Origin: Microvirga lotononidis
Lineage (GTDB): Bacteria; Pseudomonadota; Alphaproteobacteria; Rhizobiales; Beijerinckiaceae
DNA: 64,000 nt
Assembly: GCF_034627025.1 (NCBI RefSeq)
Contig: NZ_CP141050.1
Location: 310,001 to 374,000, forward strand
Direction of reading: 5' to 3'
The notes under the pieces were generated by a model that made no database searches, had not been told where the DNA came from, and saw nothing but the letters and a program-made list of their open reading frames with translations. Position numbers and translations under genes: made by a program. Below are positions 1 through 8,294 of this stretch, piece by piece (positions within the stretch are counted from its first letter, which is position 1; the number at the start of each line of letters is the position of its first letter).

Positions 1-648
1 CGCGCCGAGGCCGGCCGCCAACTCGTTCCGCGTCTGATGGCCTTTGTGGCTGAGAACCCCATTGTACTGGCGCTTCCACGCGGCGGCGTACCAGTGGCAT
101 TCGAGATAGCCCAGGCTTTGCAGGCACCGCTCGACCTCATCTTCGTGCGCAAGATCGGGGCTCCTGGCCACGCCGAATTCGGCCTCGGCGCGGTGGTCGA
201 CGGCGCCCACCCCCAGGTCGTGCTCAATGAAGAGGCCCTTCGCCACGTCAAAGTGCCGCCAGGCTACATCGAAGACGAAACCGAACGGCAGCTGAAGGAG
301 ATCGAACGGCGACGCGAGCACTATCTGGCGGGCCGGCGCCCGGTCGACGTGGAGGGGCGTATCGCTATCGTGGTCGACGATGGGATCGCCACGGGCAGCA
401 CCGTTCGGGCGGCCTTGAAGGGCCTGTCCCGTGCCCGGCCGGCCCGCCTTGTCCTGACCGTTCCGGTCGCGCCACAGGACACCCTCGCGCGCCTCGCGAG
501 CGAAGCCGACGAGGTGATCTGCCTGATGACACCAGAGGAATTTTACGCCGTCGGCGAGTATTACGATGACTTCCGCCAGATCTCGGACCGGGAGGTCATG
601 AGGCTTCTGGACGAGGCCCAACGCTGGAAAAGGGAGGATGTCCCATGA
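1..648 (+). CDS. Phosphoribosyltransferase domain protein, 5' end cut by window
   Basis: A type I phosphoribosyltransferase-fold protein of the kind annotated as 'phosphoribosyltransferase' or predicted PRTase (PF00156). The PRPP-binding loop is visible as VVDDGIATGST about two thirds along the protein. The frame is open from base 1 and the residues before the first ATG (position 37) still resemble the family N-terminus (EAGRQL...), so the gene probably starts upstream of the window. It overlaps the next gene's ATG by four bases (ATGA), suggesting translational coupling. Substrate base is unknown; such genes often sit in stress-related islands in alphaproteobacteria. Confidence 0.8.
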   Translation, partial: RAEAGRQLVPRLMAFVAENPIVLALPRGGVPVAFEIAQALQAPLDLIFVRKIGAPGHAEFGLGAVVDGAHPQVVLNEEALRHVKVPPGYIEDETERQLKEIERRREHYLAGRRPVDVEGRIAIVVDDGIATGSTVRAALKGLSRARPARLVLTVPVAPQDTLARLASEADEVICLMTPEEFYAVGEYYDDFRQISDREVMRLLDEAQRWKREDVP

Positions 649-1093
649 ACGTCACCAGTCTGCGTGACCTGTACATGCCGAGCTCCAGGAAATCCGCAGC
701 GTCGAGGAGCAGCTCGTCGCGGCTCTGCCGCGGATGGCCGATGTGGTCGGCCATGCCGAACTCAGGCAGGGGATCCAAACCCACCTGGAGGAGACCCGCG
801 CGCAGCAATCCCGCGTGGAGGAGATCCTGCGCCGGCACAAGCCCGAGCCGCGCGAGCACGTCGACCAGGCCATAGTCCAGGACCGTGGTCTGCGCGATGC
901 CGGCATCATCGCCTCGACGCAGCGGGTCGAGCACTACGAGATCGCGGTGTACGGTTCGCTTGCAAGCTGGGCCAAGCAGCTCGGGCTAGACGAGGATGTG
1001 CAGGCGCTGTTGGCCATCCTGGAGGAGAAACGCACGGACGGGCGGCTGAGCCTGCTCGCCAAGCGCATGATCAATCCGGATGCCGCGACCTAA
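645..1093 (+). pseudogene. Ferritin-like DUF892 (YciE/YciF family) gene, one-base frameshift
   Basis: The start MNVTSLRDLYM and the continuation ELQEIRSVEEQLVAALPRMAD are both typical of the DUF892/YciF ferritin-like helical bundle family, but they lie in different frames. The junction is near base 678, where ATGCCGAG stands where an ATG-GCC-GAG reading is expected, so one G appears to be missing. The rest runs uninterrupted to a stop at 1093 and includes the EHYEIAVYGSLASWAKQLG segment of the second helix pair. If the base is a sequencing error the gene is intact at about 149 residues; otherwise it is inactivated. The family is stress-associated; the function is poorly defined. Confidence 0.75.
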
Positions 1094-1111
1094 CGCTGAA
1101 GGAGAGGAGCC

Positions 1112-1573
1112 ATGTCGCTTACCATCACTAGTCCGGCTTTCCGGGACGGCGAGGTCATCCCGATCCGGCACACCCGCGACGGCGAGAACCTGTCGCCGCC
1201 GCTGGCGTGGCGAGATGCTCCGCCCGAAACCAGGAGCTACGTGCTGATCGTCGAGGATCCCGACGCGCCCTCGGGTACGTTCCGGCATTGGGTGTTGTAC
1301 AACATTCCAGCTGGCGAAACGGGCCTGCCGGAGGGAACATCTGCCCAGGTTCTGCGCGGAGCAGGGGAGTGTGTGAACGGGTTTGGGAAAACCCGCTATG
1401 ACGGTCCCCAGCCACCAAAGGGTCATGGGCCGCATCACTACCATTTCCGCTTGGCCGCCCTTGATGCGCCAAGGCTCGACATCCCAGCTTCGACAAGGGC
1501 CGAGGACGTCTGGGCGAAGGTGCAGCCCCACATCATCGCCGAGGCGGAGGTGGTCGGCGTCTACGAGCGGTAA
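1112..1573 (+). CDS. YbhB/YbcL family Raf-kinase-inhibitor-like protein (PEBP)
   Basis: 153 residues, the normal length for the bacterial phosphatidylethanolamine-binding protein family. The ligand-pocket signatures are seen: DGENLSPPLAW, VEDPDAP, FRHWVLYNIP and the GPQPPKGHGPHHYHF segment. No signal peptide, so cytoplasmic. An AGGAGAGG ribosome-binding site sits before the ATG. The role in bacteria is not settled. It lies in a stress-gene-like neighbourhood (DUF892, NepR/EcfG). Confidence 0.9.
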   Translation: MSLTITSPAFRDGEVIPIRHTRDGENLSPPLAWRDAPPETRSYVLIVEDPDAPSGTFRHWVLYNIPAGETGLPEGTSAQVLRGAGECVNGFGKTRYDGPQPPKGHGPHHYHFRLAALDAPRLDIPASTRAEDVWAKVQPHIIAEAEVVGVYER

Positions 1574-1676
1574 AGCTGATGAGGCGCCAGGGTGTTGTCG
1601 GTCCTGCAGGAGACTGCGTGAGCTTGCCACAGGCTTGCAGGTTGATGTCGCAAAGATCGGACAACATCTCTTTCTT

Positions 1677-1874
1677 ATGGCTGGCTCCAAGTTCAGGCCA
1701 CCCAACCCCATTGCTCTTGGCGACGTGGTCCGGGAGCACCTGGGACAACAGTTGCGTGGCGTCTATTCCGACTTGATGGTCTCCGATCTGCCTTCGGATC
1801 TGGTCAGGCTGATCGGACGCCTGGAGAATTCCATCCGGATCCCCCACGATCCGCATGATCCAGGCTTCGTCTAG
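1677..1874 (+). CDS. NepR-like anti-sigma factor
   Basis: A 65-residue protein whose centre (LGQQLRGVYSDLMVSDLPSD followed by LVRLIGRLE) matches the NepR helix pair that masks EcfG-type sigma factors; canonical NepR reads roughly IG..LR..YD....E..PDR...LL..L. In the alphaproteobacterial general stress response, NepR is released from sigma by phosphorylated PhyR. The sigma gene directly downstream is broken, so this copy may have lost its partner. The ATG at 1677 was chosen because the family homology starts soon after it. The C-terminal tail (PHDPHDPGFV) is not family-like. Confidence 0.65.
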   Translation: MAGSKFRPPNPIALGDVVREHLGQQLRGVYSDLMVSDLPSDLVRLIGRLENSIRIPHDPHDPGFV

Positions 1875-1877
1875 GAT

Positions 1878-2400
1878 CTCCTGAACTCCATCTGTCACCT
1901 GCGTGCCTTTGCTATTTCGCTCACCCATGACGTGAACCGTGCGGAAGACCTGTTGCAGAGCACGCTGCTGAAAGCCTGTGACCGGCGCAACCGGTTCGAG
2001 CCGGGCACCTGCCTTCAAGCCTGGCTCTTTACGATCCTGAAGAACGACTTTCACACCGAGCACTGAAAACGGCAGCGGGAGGTCGAGGATGTCGAAGGCG
2101 CCTATGCCGCGGGCCTGATTGCACTGCCGGAGCAGCTGGATGAGCTGGAGCTCCAGGATCTCTTGCAGGCACTGTCGAAGCTACCAGCGTGGCAGCGCGA
2201 GGTCCTCCTGCTGGTTGGTGTGGAGGGCCTGAGCTACGAGGAAATTGCCGCCCGTCAGCATGTCACGGTGGGCACCGTCAACAGCCGGGTCAACCGCGTG
2301 CGTCACCATCTCGCACAGATCCTTAGTCTGGGACCAGATGATGCCATCGGCAGCCGGTTCTCGCACCCTGAGCGGGCGGACGCCGAGGCGCAGAGAGCTT
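1878..2400 (+). pseudogene. EcfG-type sigma-70 factor, start lost and internal stop
   Basis: Translation in one frame gives region 2 (HLRAFAISLTHDVNRAEDLL, then QSTLLKACD and LQAWLFTILKNDFHTEH), then a TGA at 2064, then region 4 (LSKLPAWQREVLLLVGVEGL, SYEEIAARQHVTVGTVNSRV). The stop replaces what is normally an Arg codon. No start codon lies between the NepR stop at 1872 and the first homologous residues, so the 5' end is also gone. The family stop is lost too, and the frame runs on into the next gene; the end given is approximate. The general-stress sigma partner of the preceding NepR-like gene is therefore not functional here. Confidence 0.8.
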
Positions 2401-2436
2401 GCATCACCTCGGTTGATCTGGGAGCAAAGGCATCGC

Positions 2437-2734
2437 ATGAGCGTGCGTGTAGTCCGGTTCTCGGCGGTCCTTCTGACCACTCTCGCTCTGGTCCCGGTCG
2501 GAGGGCACGCCCAACCGGCTCCGGATCGGCAGGCCTGTGCGAGGGGCGAGGCTCAAGCCATCATCGGGCAACACTACTCGCCTGAGCTGGCCGAGAGAGC
2601 CCGCCGGGGCAGTCGGGGCTCGCGAGGTCCAAACGATCGAGCCGGGGCGCGCCTACACGACCGACCTCAATGCTGATCGGCAGAACATTGAGGTGGATCG
2701 CGCCGGCATCGTGATAGGCCTCCGCGGCGGATGA
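2437..2734 (+). pseudogene. I78-family peptidase inhibitor, secreted, frameshifted
   Basis: The first part has a signal peptide (MSVRVVRF...PVGGHAQ) and the segment CARGEAQAIIGQHYSPELAE. The second part, in another frame, reads GAREVQTIEPGRAYTTDLNA and ends DRAGIVIGLRGG, which is the I78 inhibitor C-terminus. The switch lies at the GGGG run near 2606; removing one G restores a continuous frame. It is therefore either a recent frameshift or a homopolymer error. Intact homologues are small periplasmic serine-protease inhibitors. Confidence 0.75.
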
Positions 2735-3143
2735 CGTTCCATCAGCATCGACTGCTTCGAATGTGAGTCCAGCCCTCCTCTGGTTCGGTTCGTCGAGCGC
2801 GGCCCGGCTGTCTCCTGCCGTCTTCGCGATCCATCCAAGGTGCTTTCGGCTACCGCATCCATCCTTCCAGGCTGCAGATCGCCACCATGACGAGGACGGC
2901 GCCACCAAGGAGGACGATGTCGTGCCATGAGCCCAGGTCGACCATGAACTGTCCCCTGACGTGGATGAAATGGAAGCCGCAACTCTCCTCCAGAACGCCA
3001 ACTCTTATTGTTTGCTCTGTGCCATCGCCGACCACGCGGCGGTTCGTTCGCCAAACCTGCCTCGCCTGATTGCACGCTATAGCCCGGCGGGCGTCATGAT
3101 GGGCCTTTGGGACAGCCCTCAGGCGCCAAACCGGACCGGTCCA
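2735..3143. other. Stretch with no supportable gene
   Basis: About 410 bases. Short open frames exist on both strands, but none has a clear ribosome-binding site, signal peptide or family motif. A plus-strand frame from 2961 is weakly protein-like but is open only after an upstream stop, so it could be a gene remnant; I cannot name it. Confidence 0.4.
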
Positions 3144-3166
3144 GAACCTGTTCCGCGGAACGGTTC
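3144..3166 (-). terminator. Hairpin at the 3' end of the 3165-3416 gene
   Basis: GAACC-T-GTTCC-GC-GGAAC-GGTTC folds into two 5-bp helices around one bulged base and overlaps the stop codon of the minus-strand gene. There is no clear U tract, so it may be a weak terminator or a 3'-stabilising hairpin. A 10-bp palindrome (GGACCGGTCC) lies just beside it at 3133-3142. Confidence 0.4.
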
Positions 3167-3416
3167 AGGTCTCGGCGAAGCGAACAAACGCCCGCAGACC
3201 GGCGATCAGCAGCGCCCTCTGATCGGCCGGTAGGCCGGGGTAGGTGGTATCAACCAGAGCTGTCAGCTCCTCGCGGCCGGGCCGGCGTTCCCGGATCTCG
3301 TTGACCCACATGACAATCTCCGGCGCTGTGCTCGCGCAGGACGGGCACGCGTCGATGATTCCGTTGGCGAGTTCGCTGATGTGGTCGAGCGGGGCAGCGT
3401 CAGGGGCGATCGGCAT
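3165..3416 (-). CDS. Small hypothetical protein
   Basis: 83 residues with good coding character (acidic and leucine-rich, ending DQRALLIAGLRAFVRFAET). It contains one CPSC motif (ACPSCAS) that could bind metal, but no family was recognised. No signal peptide or membrane segment. It ends in a strong hairpin and is followed on the same strand by other small genes upstream. Confidence 0.5.
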   Translation of the reverse strand: MPIAPDAAPLDHISELANGIIDACPSCASTAPEIVMWVNEIRERRPGREELTALVDTTYPGLPADQRALLIAGLRAFVRFAET

Positions 3417-3437
3417 GGCGGATTCAGGAGGCGTTTG

Positions 3438-3773
3438 TCACTTCGGCTCAATGGACTGATCGCCGCCAGGCGATCCTGGAGGCGGGATGACCCGCGTCGT
3501 GCCGGGATTCGGCACCGGCGGGCGGACCGCCATGTCGGAGGCGATGTCGGCCGGCGGGCGGATCATGCCGTCTGTACGTTCCAGTTTGTCGCTCAGCGGC
3601 GCGGTCGAGCGACCCACTGAGCCGGTGGAGCGGGGATCCTGTGGCCCGGTGCTCTCGGTTTTGAGCGTCTCGGAGGTCTGAGGCTGGCCCTGTGCATGTG
3701 CCAGGGGCGTGCTGGCGACCCCGCCAGCCATGACGATTGTAGTCAGCCAAAGCTGTCTTGGTTTGAGGCGCAT
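3438..3773 (-). CDS. Small secreted hypothetical protein, Pro/Thr/Ser-rich
   Basis: Starting at the ATG at 3773 gives a classical signal peptide (MRLKPRQLWLTTIVMAGGVA, then STPLAHA) and a mature part of about 85 residues rich in Pro, Thr, Ser and Gly without predicted structure. The longer frame upstream lacks signal-peptide logic, so this start is preferred. Likely periplasmic; function unknown. Confidence 0.55.
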   Translation of the reverse strand: MRLKPRQLWLTTIVMAGGVASTPLAHAQGQPQTSETLKTESTGPQDPRSTGSVGRSTAPLSDKLERTDGMIRPPADIASDMAVRPPVPNPGTTRVIPPPGSPGGDQSIEPK

Positions 3774-3867
3774 GTGTGGCCTCCCTAAACTCATGTTAAG
3801 CTCTGTTCTCCAACGCGGCCTCACCGGCCACCGTTCCCCTGATCGTCTGGTGGCGGACGCATTCTTC

Positions 3868-4149
3868 TCAACACCCCTGTGTCGCTCGTCCGTGTACATC
3901 AGCCACGGATGCCTCAGAGGCCGACACGTCAGGGCGCTGATCCGAGGCTGGGCCTTGAGGATCGGGCCTGGCCACGTCCGATGCCCGAATGCGGGTCCTC
4001 CAGCCGCGCCATACCTCGATCATCTCCTGCCGCAAGGGTGGCCTCGGCTTGGGCAGGGCCTGCCAGATGAACAGCGTACAGGCCTTACCGACCGCAAGGA
4101 TGATGGCCATCCCATAAAGAAGGATCACCGGAGAGAAACTCTCGGTCAT
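3868..4149 (-). CDS. Small hypothetical membrane protein
   Basis: 93 residues with one N-terminal hydrophobic segment (VILLYGMAIILAVGKACTLF) followed by a basic, proline-rich cytoplasmic tail. A GGAGGGGG ribosome-binding site precedes the ATG. No recognised family. The last part may be extended past the true end by chance. Confidence 0.45.
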   Translation of the reverse strand: MTESFSPVILLYGMAIILAVGKACTLFIWQALPKPRPPLRQEMIEVWRGWRTRIRASDVARPDPQGPASDQRPDVSASEASVADVHGRATQGC

Positions 4150-4262
4150 TCATCCCCCTCCTCTTCGATCATGAGCCAAGATGCTCGCTCGTTCCGTCGG
4201 ATCGACAGCAGATGTCAGACGCATCTATAGTATCTAGGGCTGGGTTAGGATGGAGGCAGGCG

Positions 4263-4778
4263 ATGACGCTGTCTCTTGCGCTCGCATTTTTCTTGGCAGC
4301 CACACTCGGTGCGGATGCCGCCCCGGCAAAGTCGAAGACGACACCCAGAGCTGGTCAGCTCGCCCAGACAGTTACCGTTTCCGGGGAATGCACCCGACTG
4401 GTTCAGGCCGGGCAGCCCGTCGCGGGATGCAAGAACATCCTGGTGAATACGAACTACAGCACGGGCGTGAGCGGGTATTGGTTCATGACCGGCAACAGCA
4501 TTGTGTCCTTTGCCGGCGACGGCGCCCGCCGGCTTGAACAAGCCTCCGGCCATGTGATCCAGTCCATCGAGCGGGTGTTCCTGACCGACACAGCGAAGCC
4601 TGCCCAGGAAGAGGATGCTACGGAGGAGACAGCAATCGGCTTCTGCCGTTTTAGCGATATGACCGAGAGAGGCTCGACGATCGAGTGCGTGGCCCATACC
4701 CGGGCAGGTCTGTATGAGGGAGCGTTCGTGACCGACGGCAATCCGCCAAAGCTCGACACATTCCAGCTCGGTCGATAG
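4263..4778 (+). CDS. Secreted hypothetical protein
   Basis: From the ATG at 4263 there is a signal peptide (MTLSLALAFFLAATLGADAA) followed by about 150 residues including four cysteines (ECTR, GCKN, FCRF, ECVA) that could form two disulfides, fitting a periplasmic location. The frame is open from 4212, but the signal peptide fits the internal start better. No family recognised. Confidence 0.6.
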   Translation: MTLSLALAFFLAATLGADAAPAKSKTTPRAGQLAQTVTVSGECTRLVQAGQPVAGCKNILVNTNYSTGVSGYWFMTGNSIVSFAGDGARRLEQASGHVIQSIERVFLTDTAKPAQEEDATEETAIGFCRFSDMTERGSTIECVAHTRAGLYEGAFVTDGNPPKLDTFQLGR

Positions 4779-4890
4779 CCGCCCAGGATTAGTCCGGTGC
4801 GAAACGAGGGGCCGGATGAACGTGCGCCCGATCGATTGACAGGACTAGCGCCCAAGGAGCACCCTCTCCACGTGGGGGTGCGCCACAAGG

Positions 4891-5406
4891 ATGGCTACGA
4901 TGGACCGCTTCGACCACATCCTGCACTGGAAGCTGAAGCAAGGCTCGCACACGTTCCCGGGCCAAGACGGCGGCACCTGCATCAACGAGGCGGCCGTTGT
5001 CGCGGCGGGCTTTCCGTACCAACCGGTCGGGTCGGTCGAGACCATGCCGGACTGCTTCTCGCGCCCGATCTGTCGGTTCGCGATGCACCTGAACGATGAG
5101 GCCGACGATGAGGAGCGGCAGCTCCTGCTGCCGTTCGTCACCCGCCTGGCCTGTGCCGATACACCACCGGTGGAGCAGGAGCGGGAGGCCTACATCGCCG
5201 CGCGCTTGAGCTGGCGTCTATCCTTCCGGGACCGGCTGGCCATTCTCGAAGGCGCCCTCGCGATCGGCCGGCCGGCTGACATGTCGAGGCCGGAGGTGAT
5301 CAGCAGCCGGATGGCGACAGTCCAGCAGAATGCGGCAACAGCCACCTCTGTGGAGGAGTATCCTCTGTGCTCCCAATTCCAGGGGTGGTTCGCTGGTATT
5401 TTTTAG
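4891..5406 (+). CDS. Conserved-type hypothetical protein
   Basis: 171 residues, soluble, no signal peptide. The N-terminal half (DHILHWKLKQGSHTFPGQDG, then GTCINEAAVVAAGF) and the cysteine pair in PDCFSRPICRF look like a folded domain; I recognise this layout only as a hypothetical protein type seen in Rhizobiales. Cys and Asp/His content might suggest metal binding, but nothing more can be supported. The last 15 residues (CSQFQGWFAGIF) look less like the rest. Confidence 0.6.
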   Translation: MATMDRFDHILHWKLKQGSHTFPGQDGGTCINEAAVVAAGFPYQPVGSVETMPDCFSRPICRFAMHLNDEADDEERQLLLPFVTRLACADTPPVEQEREAYIAARLSWRLSFRDRLAILEGALAIGRPADMSRPEVISSRMATVQQNAATATSVEEYPLCSQFQGWFAGIF

Positions 5407-5494
5407 GAGCTAGTCGCGGTTGCCACTGCGCGGGGCTCATTCACGAACCTGATCTGGTCTGGGCTGGCTGTCTTTCTGACAGGAGATCACGCCC

Positions 5495-5716
5495 ATGAAA
5501 ACTCTGACGGCTTTCAAGCTCGTTCGCATGGTTCAGGACGAGCACCGCACCGAAGCCGAGTTCGAGGGAACCGGAGCCGAAGGTGGACAGGAGGTCACCC
5601 TGATCCTGAACAACATCGATGCCCAGGAGGTCGATTTGCACGTCGGCGAGCGCTACACGCTGGACATCCAGCGGTTCAATCCTGAGGAGAGGATCAGCGC
5701 AAGGCCTGAGCATTAG
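5495..5716 (+). CDS. Small hypothetical protein
   Basis: 73 residues, acidic, predicted mostly beta (VTLILNNIDAQEVDLHVGER). A strong AGGAGATC ribosome-binding site lies before the ATG. No family recognised. Confidence 0.55.
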   Translation: MKTLTAFKLVRMVQDEHRTEAEFEGTGAEGGQEVTLILNNIDAQEVDLHVGERYTLDIQRFNPEERISARPEH

Positions 5717-6011
5717 AGCAGCGAACGGTTTGTCGGACCCGCTTCGCTCCCATTCCTTGCCGGGAGCCATGCTACTTCCGCTGCGGCGATCGGGGGAGGG
5801 CAGGTCAGGAGTGAAATGCGGACCTTCCCACGGTCATGCTGTAGGACAGACCATGACTCGATAAAGACTTAAACGAAGCCAACTCCGCTCCAAGCGACTG
5901 TTCGGTGCCACGCGCGCGCTAGTGCGGCTCCTGTCCTGTGGTCTGCCATCCTTTGAGATCGTATGCTCGTGCTCAGGCGTTGGGTAAGCTCTCATGAGGA
6001 GGTCTTTTCCC
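5717..6011. other. Intergenic stretch
   Basis: About 295 bases without a supportable gene. It ends in a ribosome-binding site (AGGAGG near 5996) that serves the gene starting at 6012. Confidence 0.4.
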
Positions 6012-6218
6012 ATGTCAGGCCATGCCATTCACATCAAGATCGATGGACGAACCTACGCGGGCACCTACCAGATCGACCGCAAGATTCTCACCGTCACAAC
6101 GCCCTACGGCCGGAAGTCGGCTGAGATCGCCCCGCGGGTGGCGCACGACACCCTGGCCCACCAACTCTTGCAGGAACTGATCCAGCAGGAAAAGGCCCGC
6201 AAGGGCTCGACCCTCTGA
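6012..6218 (+). CDS. Small hypothetical protein
   Basis: 68 residues from the ATG at 6012 (MSGHAIHIKIDGRTYAGTYQ). The beta-rich start and the C-terminal helix (LLQELIQQEKARK) suggest a compact domain; such proteins are common next to stress genes in Methylobacteriaceae, but no function is known. The AGGAGGTC before the ATG supports this start over one six codons upstream. Confidence 0.55.
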   Translation: MSGHAIHIKIDGRTYAGTYQIDRKILTVTTPYGRKSAEIAPRVAHDTLAHQLLQELIQQEKARKGSTL

Positions 6219-6299
6219 TCGTACGCCATCTCGGTCAGTTCTGGGATCTCGCCATCCTCTCGTGGAATATCCTAATAAAAGGACACGAAGGAGCAGACC

Positions 6300-6584
6300 G
6301 TGACCGCAAAAAGCACCTCACCCCTGCAGGATACGCTCCTCCAGCACCTGCGCGACGGCAACATCGAGGTGACGATGTTCCTCGTGAACGGGATCAGGCT
6401 TCTGGGCTGGATCAAACGGTTTGACAGCTTCACGGTTCAGCTTGTGCGAGGCAGCAGCTCGCAGGTCGTCTACAAGCATGCCATTTCGACCATTCTCCCG
6501 GCAGAGCCGATCCCCCTGTTTGTTCCGGAAGCCGAGAGTGACGATGATCGGTCACACCCGGATCTGGAACACAAGGTACAATAA
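6300..6584 (+). CDS. Divergent Hfq-like RNA chaperone (Sm fold)
   Basis: 94 residues. The Sm1 and Sm2 motifs of Hfq are clear: LQDTLLQHLRDGNIEVTMFL, VNGIRLLGWIKRFDSFTVQL and the YKHAISTILP signature. The family Gln-Asp pair and the Tyr-Lys-His of the proximal face are kept. The start is GTG, with GAAGGAG upstream. Compared with housekeeping Hfq it is divergent in loop regions (RGSSSQ instead of the RDGHSQ type), so it is probably a second, accessory hfq. It should form a hexameric ring that binds sRNA or mRNA. Confidence 0.85.
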   Translation: MTAKSTSPLQDTLLQHLRDGNIEVTMFLVNGIRLLGWIKRFDSFTVQLVRGSSSQVVYKHAISTILPAEPIPLFVPEAESDDDRSHPDLEHKVQ

Positions 6585-6844
6585 GCGCTCACCCGAGATA
6601 GGATCGTTTCATCACCACCTTCCAGGTGCTCAGGATTCCAGCGGCAGGGACTGCTCGAGGTGTCGCTTGCGACGCGATTGCCGGTGATCGGATCGAGAAC
6701 AGCATGCCTGCGCACCAGCATCGTGATGCAAATCTCCGAGAGGGTGGGAGTTGGAGTAGCGCAAAGGCCCTTCCTTGTGCGTGAACAGGCACACAACCTC
6801 CGTAAACTCAGCCCCGTTCAGACCAATCCCAACGTGGCTTTTTC
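6585..6844. other. Intergenic stretch
   Basis: 260 bases after the Hfq-like gene with no supportable gene on either strand. Confidence 0.4.
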
Positions 6845-7195
6845 ATGCCCATAACCCGTATCACTGGAGCAACGCTTCCCTGGAAAAAGCTAGCGCAGCG
6901 GGCATCTACATTATCCTGCCTTGACGGAGAAGTTGCCGTGGATGTGGTCGTGACGCCTGCGGAGTTCAGACCAGGCACTTGGATATTGAGCGATAGGCTC
7001 CAGCGCCCTCTTGGAACCATTACGGAAGTCTCTCTGTCCCTCTTTATCATCCATGCAGAGGGCAATCCTGGGCTGGCGGGAATGGAGACTGCCACCTTCT
7101 CCTCACTCGACAGCGTCATGTCGGCCATCGCGAAACATATGAAAGGTGAGTGTCAACTTTCCAGCGGCGTGGATAACGTGAAGTTGCGTGGCTAA
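6845..7195 (+). CDS. Hypothetical protein
   Basis: 116 residues with no signal peptide and no motif I recognise. It is predicted mixed beta and alpha (WILSDRLQRPLGTITEVSLS). It ends just before, and convergent with, the recombinase gene. A ribosome-binding site is not obvious, so the start is uncertain. Confidence 0.4.
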   Translation: MPITRITGATLPWKKLAQRASTLSCLDGEVAVDVVVTPAEFRPGTWILSDRLQRPLGTITEVSLSLFIIHAEGNPGLAGMETATFSSLDSVMSAIAKHMKGECQLSSGVDNVKLRG

Positions 7196-7197
7196 GA

Positions 7198-7842
7198 TCA
7201 AGGCCCAACCCACCTCATCCCCCCTGCGACAGTCCTATCGAGCACCCGCCGCACCTGTTCGCGGCTCCATGCGCCACCGCGGGCCGTCCTGAGCCCCTTG
7301 GCATTCAGTCCCTCGGCGATCCGCTGGAGCGTGACAGTACCAGAGGTCCGCAGCTCCTCGATGATCAGAGCCAAGTCCGTGGCGCAGCTCCGAGCCTTGG
7401 CCTGGCGTGTCGCGAGGCTAATCGCCCGGGCCTTGGCAGCGGCCAGAGCGCCCTTGGTGCACTTGGAGATCATCCTCCGCTCCTCGTCCACCATAGCCAT
7501 GATGCCGACCGTCAGACGACTGGCGCTTTGCATGTCGGCCGCCACGAAATCCACGCCGGCCTTCTTCAACCCGAGCAGGAAATGCGCATCGCGGCTGAGG
7601 CGATCCAGCTTGGCGATGACAAGGGCGGCCTGGTGCAGGCGGCATAATCGCAGCGCCTCAGCCAGCCTGAGCCGGTCAGCCCGCTTGCCGCTCTCGATCT
7701 CCAGCACCTCGGTGACGAGCTGCCATTGCCCACCGTTCAGGTAGTCGGCCACCGCCTGGCGCTGCGCCTCCAGCCCGAGATCGCTGCGGCCCTGCTTGGC
7801 CGTGGATACCGGCAGATACGACACGAACCGGCCTTCGGCCAT
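7198..7842 (-). CDS. Serine recombinase (resolvase/invertase family), possibly inactive
   Basis: 214 residues from the ATG at 7842. The resolvase N-terminal domain is seen in order: FVSYLPVSTAKQG with the nucleophilic Ser, LVIAKLDRLSRDAHFL, VDFVAADM and an EERRMIS helix, followed by a recombinase-type DNA-binding part (LNAKGLRTARGGAWSREQVR). The catalytic Arg two residues before the nucleophile (normally YxRVS) is Pro here, and the second Arg region is also altered. This argues for reduced or lost activity. Typical of plasmid- or island-borne site-specific recombinases. Confidence 0.8.
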   Translation of the reverse strand: MAEGRFVSYLPVSTAKQGRSDLGLEAQRQAVADYLNGGQWQLVTEVLEIESGKRADRLRLAEALRLCRLHQAALVIAKLDRLSRDAHFLLGLKKAGVDFVAADMQSASRLTVGIMAMVDEERRMISKCTKGALAAAKARAISLATRQAKARSCATDLALIIEELRTSGTVTLQRIAEGLNAKGLRTARGGAWSREQVRRVLDRTVAGGMRWVGP

Positions 7843-7976
7843 GGCATCCTCCCTCGTCGCATCTGAAGCAATGTTCGTTCGTTGCGGCGAAGGTGACATC
7901 CCCAGAACCGGTGCCAAGGGTGCTCTTACCCATGAGAATGTTAGACGGGGCCGGGTTGTCGGTTCATGCTGGGACG

Positions 7977-8294
7977 ATGCGAACCGTGATCCTCGTTGCT
8001 AGCCTTCTCAGCGTCGCTCCTGCCACTGCTCAGGAGGCTCCGTCGGTGTGGCGAGATCCTGAAGGTGGATGCACCTACCTCAAGCTCGGGGACACCCTCA
8101 GCCTCCGCTATCAGCGGGATGGGCTGCCAGACTGTCCCGATGCGAGACAGGAGACAAACCCATCCTTGTCTCCTCCTGACCAAACAGGCTCAATCACCCA
8201 TGATGATGTTCGGGATGTCACACGGGCCATCGAAGGACTGACCCGGAAGCTTGATGAACTCAGGCGAGAGTACGAGCGCAGAGGGCGCTTCTAG
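7977..8294 (+). CDS. Small secreted hypothetical protein
   Basis: 105 residues from the ATG at 7977: signal peptide MRTVILVASLLSVAPATAQE, a short Cys-containing domain, and a C-terminal charged helix (VTRAIEGLTRKLDELRREYE) likely to be a coiled coil. Probably periplasmic. No recognised family. Confidence 0.55.
   Translation: MRTVILVASLLSVAPATAQEAPSVWRDPEGGCTYLKLGDTLSLRYQRDGLPDCPDARQETNPSLSPPDQTGSITHDDVRDVTRAIEGLTRKLDELRREYERRGRF

Noticed and set aside
2961-3233. Plus-strand 90-codon frame
   Set aside because: Weakly protein-like, but it lacks a ribosome-binding site, overlaps the better minus-strand gene and has no recognised family; kept only as a possible remnant.
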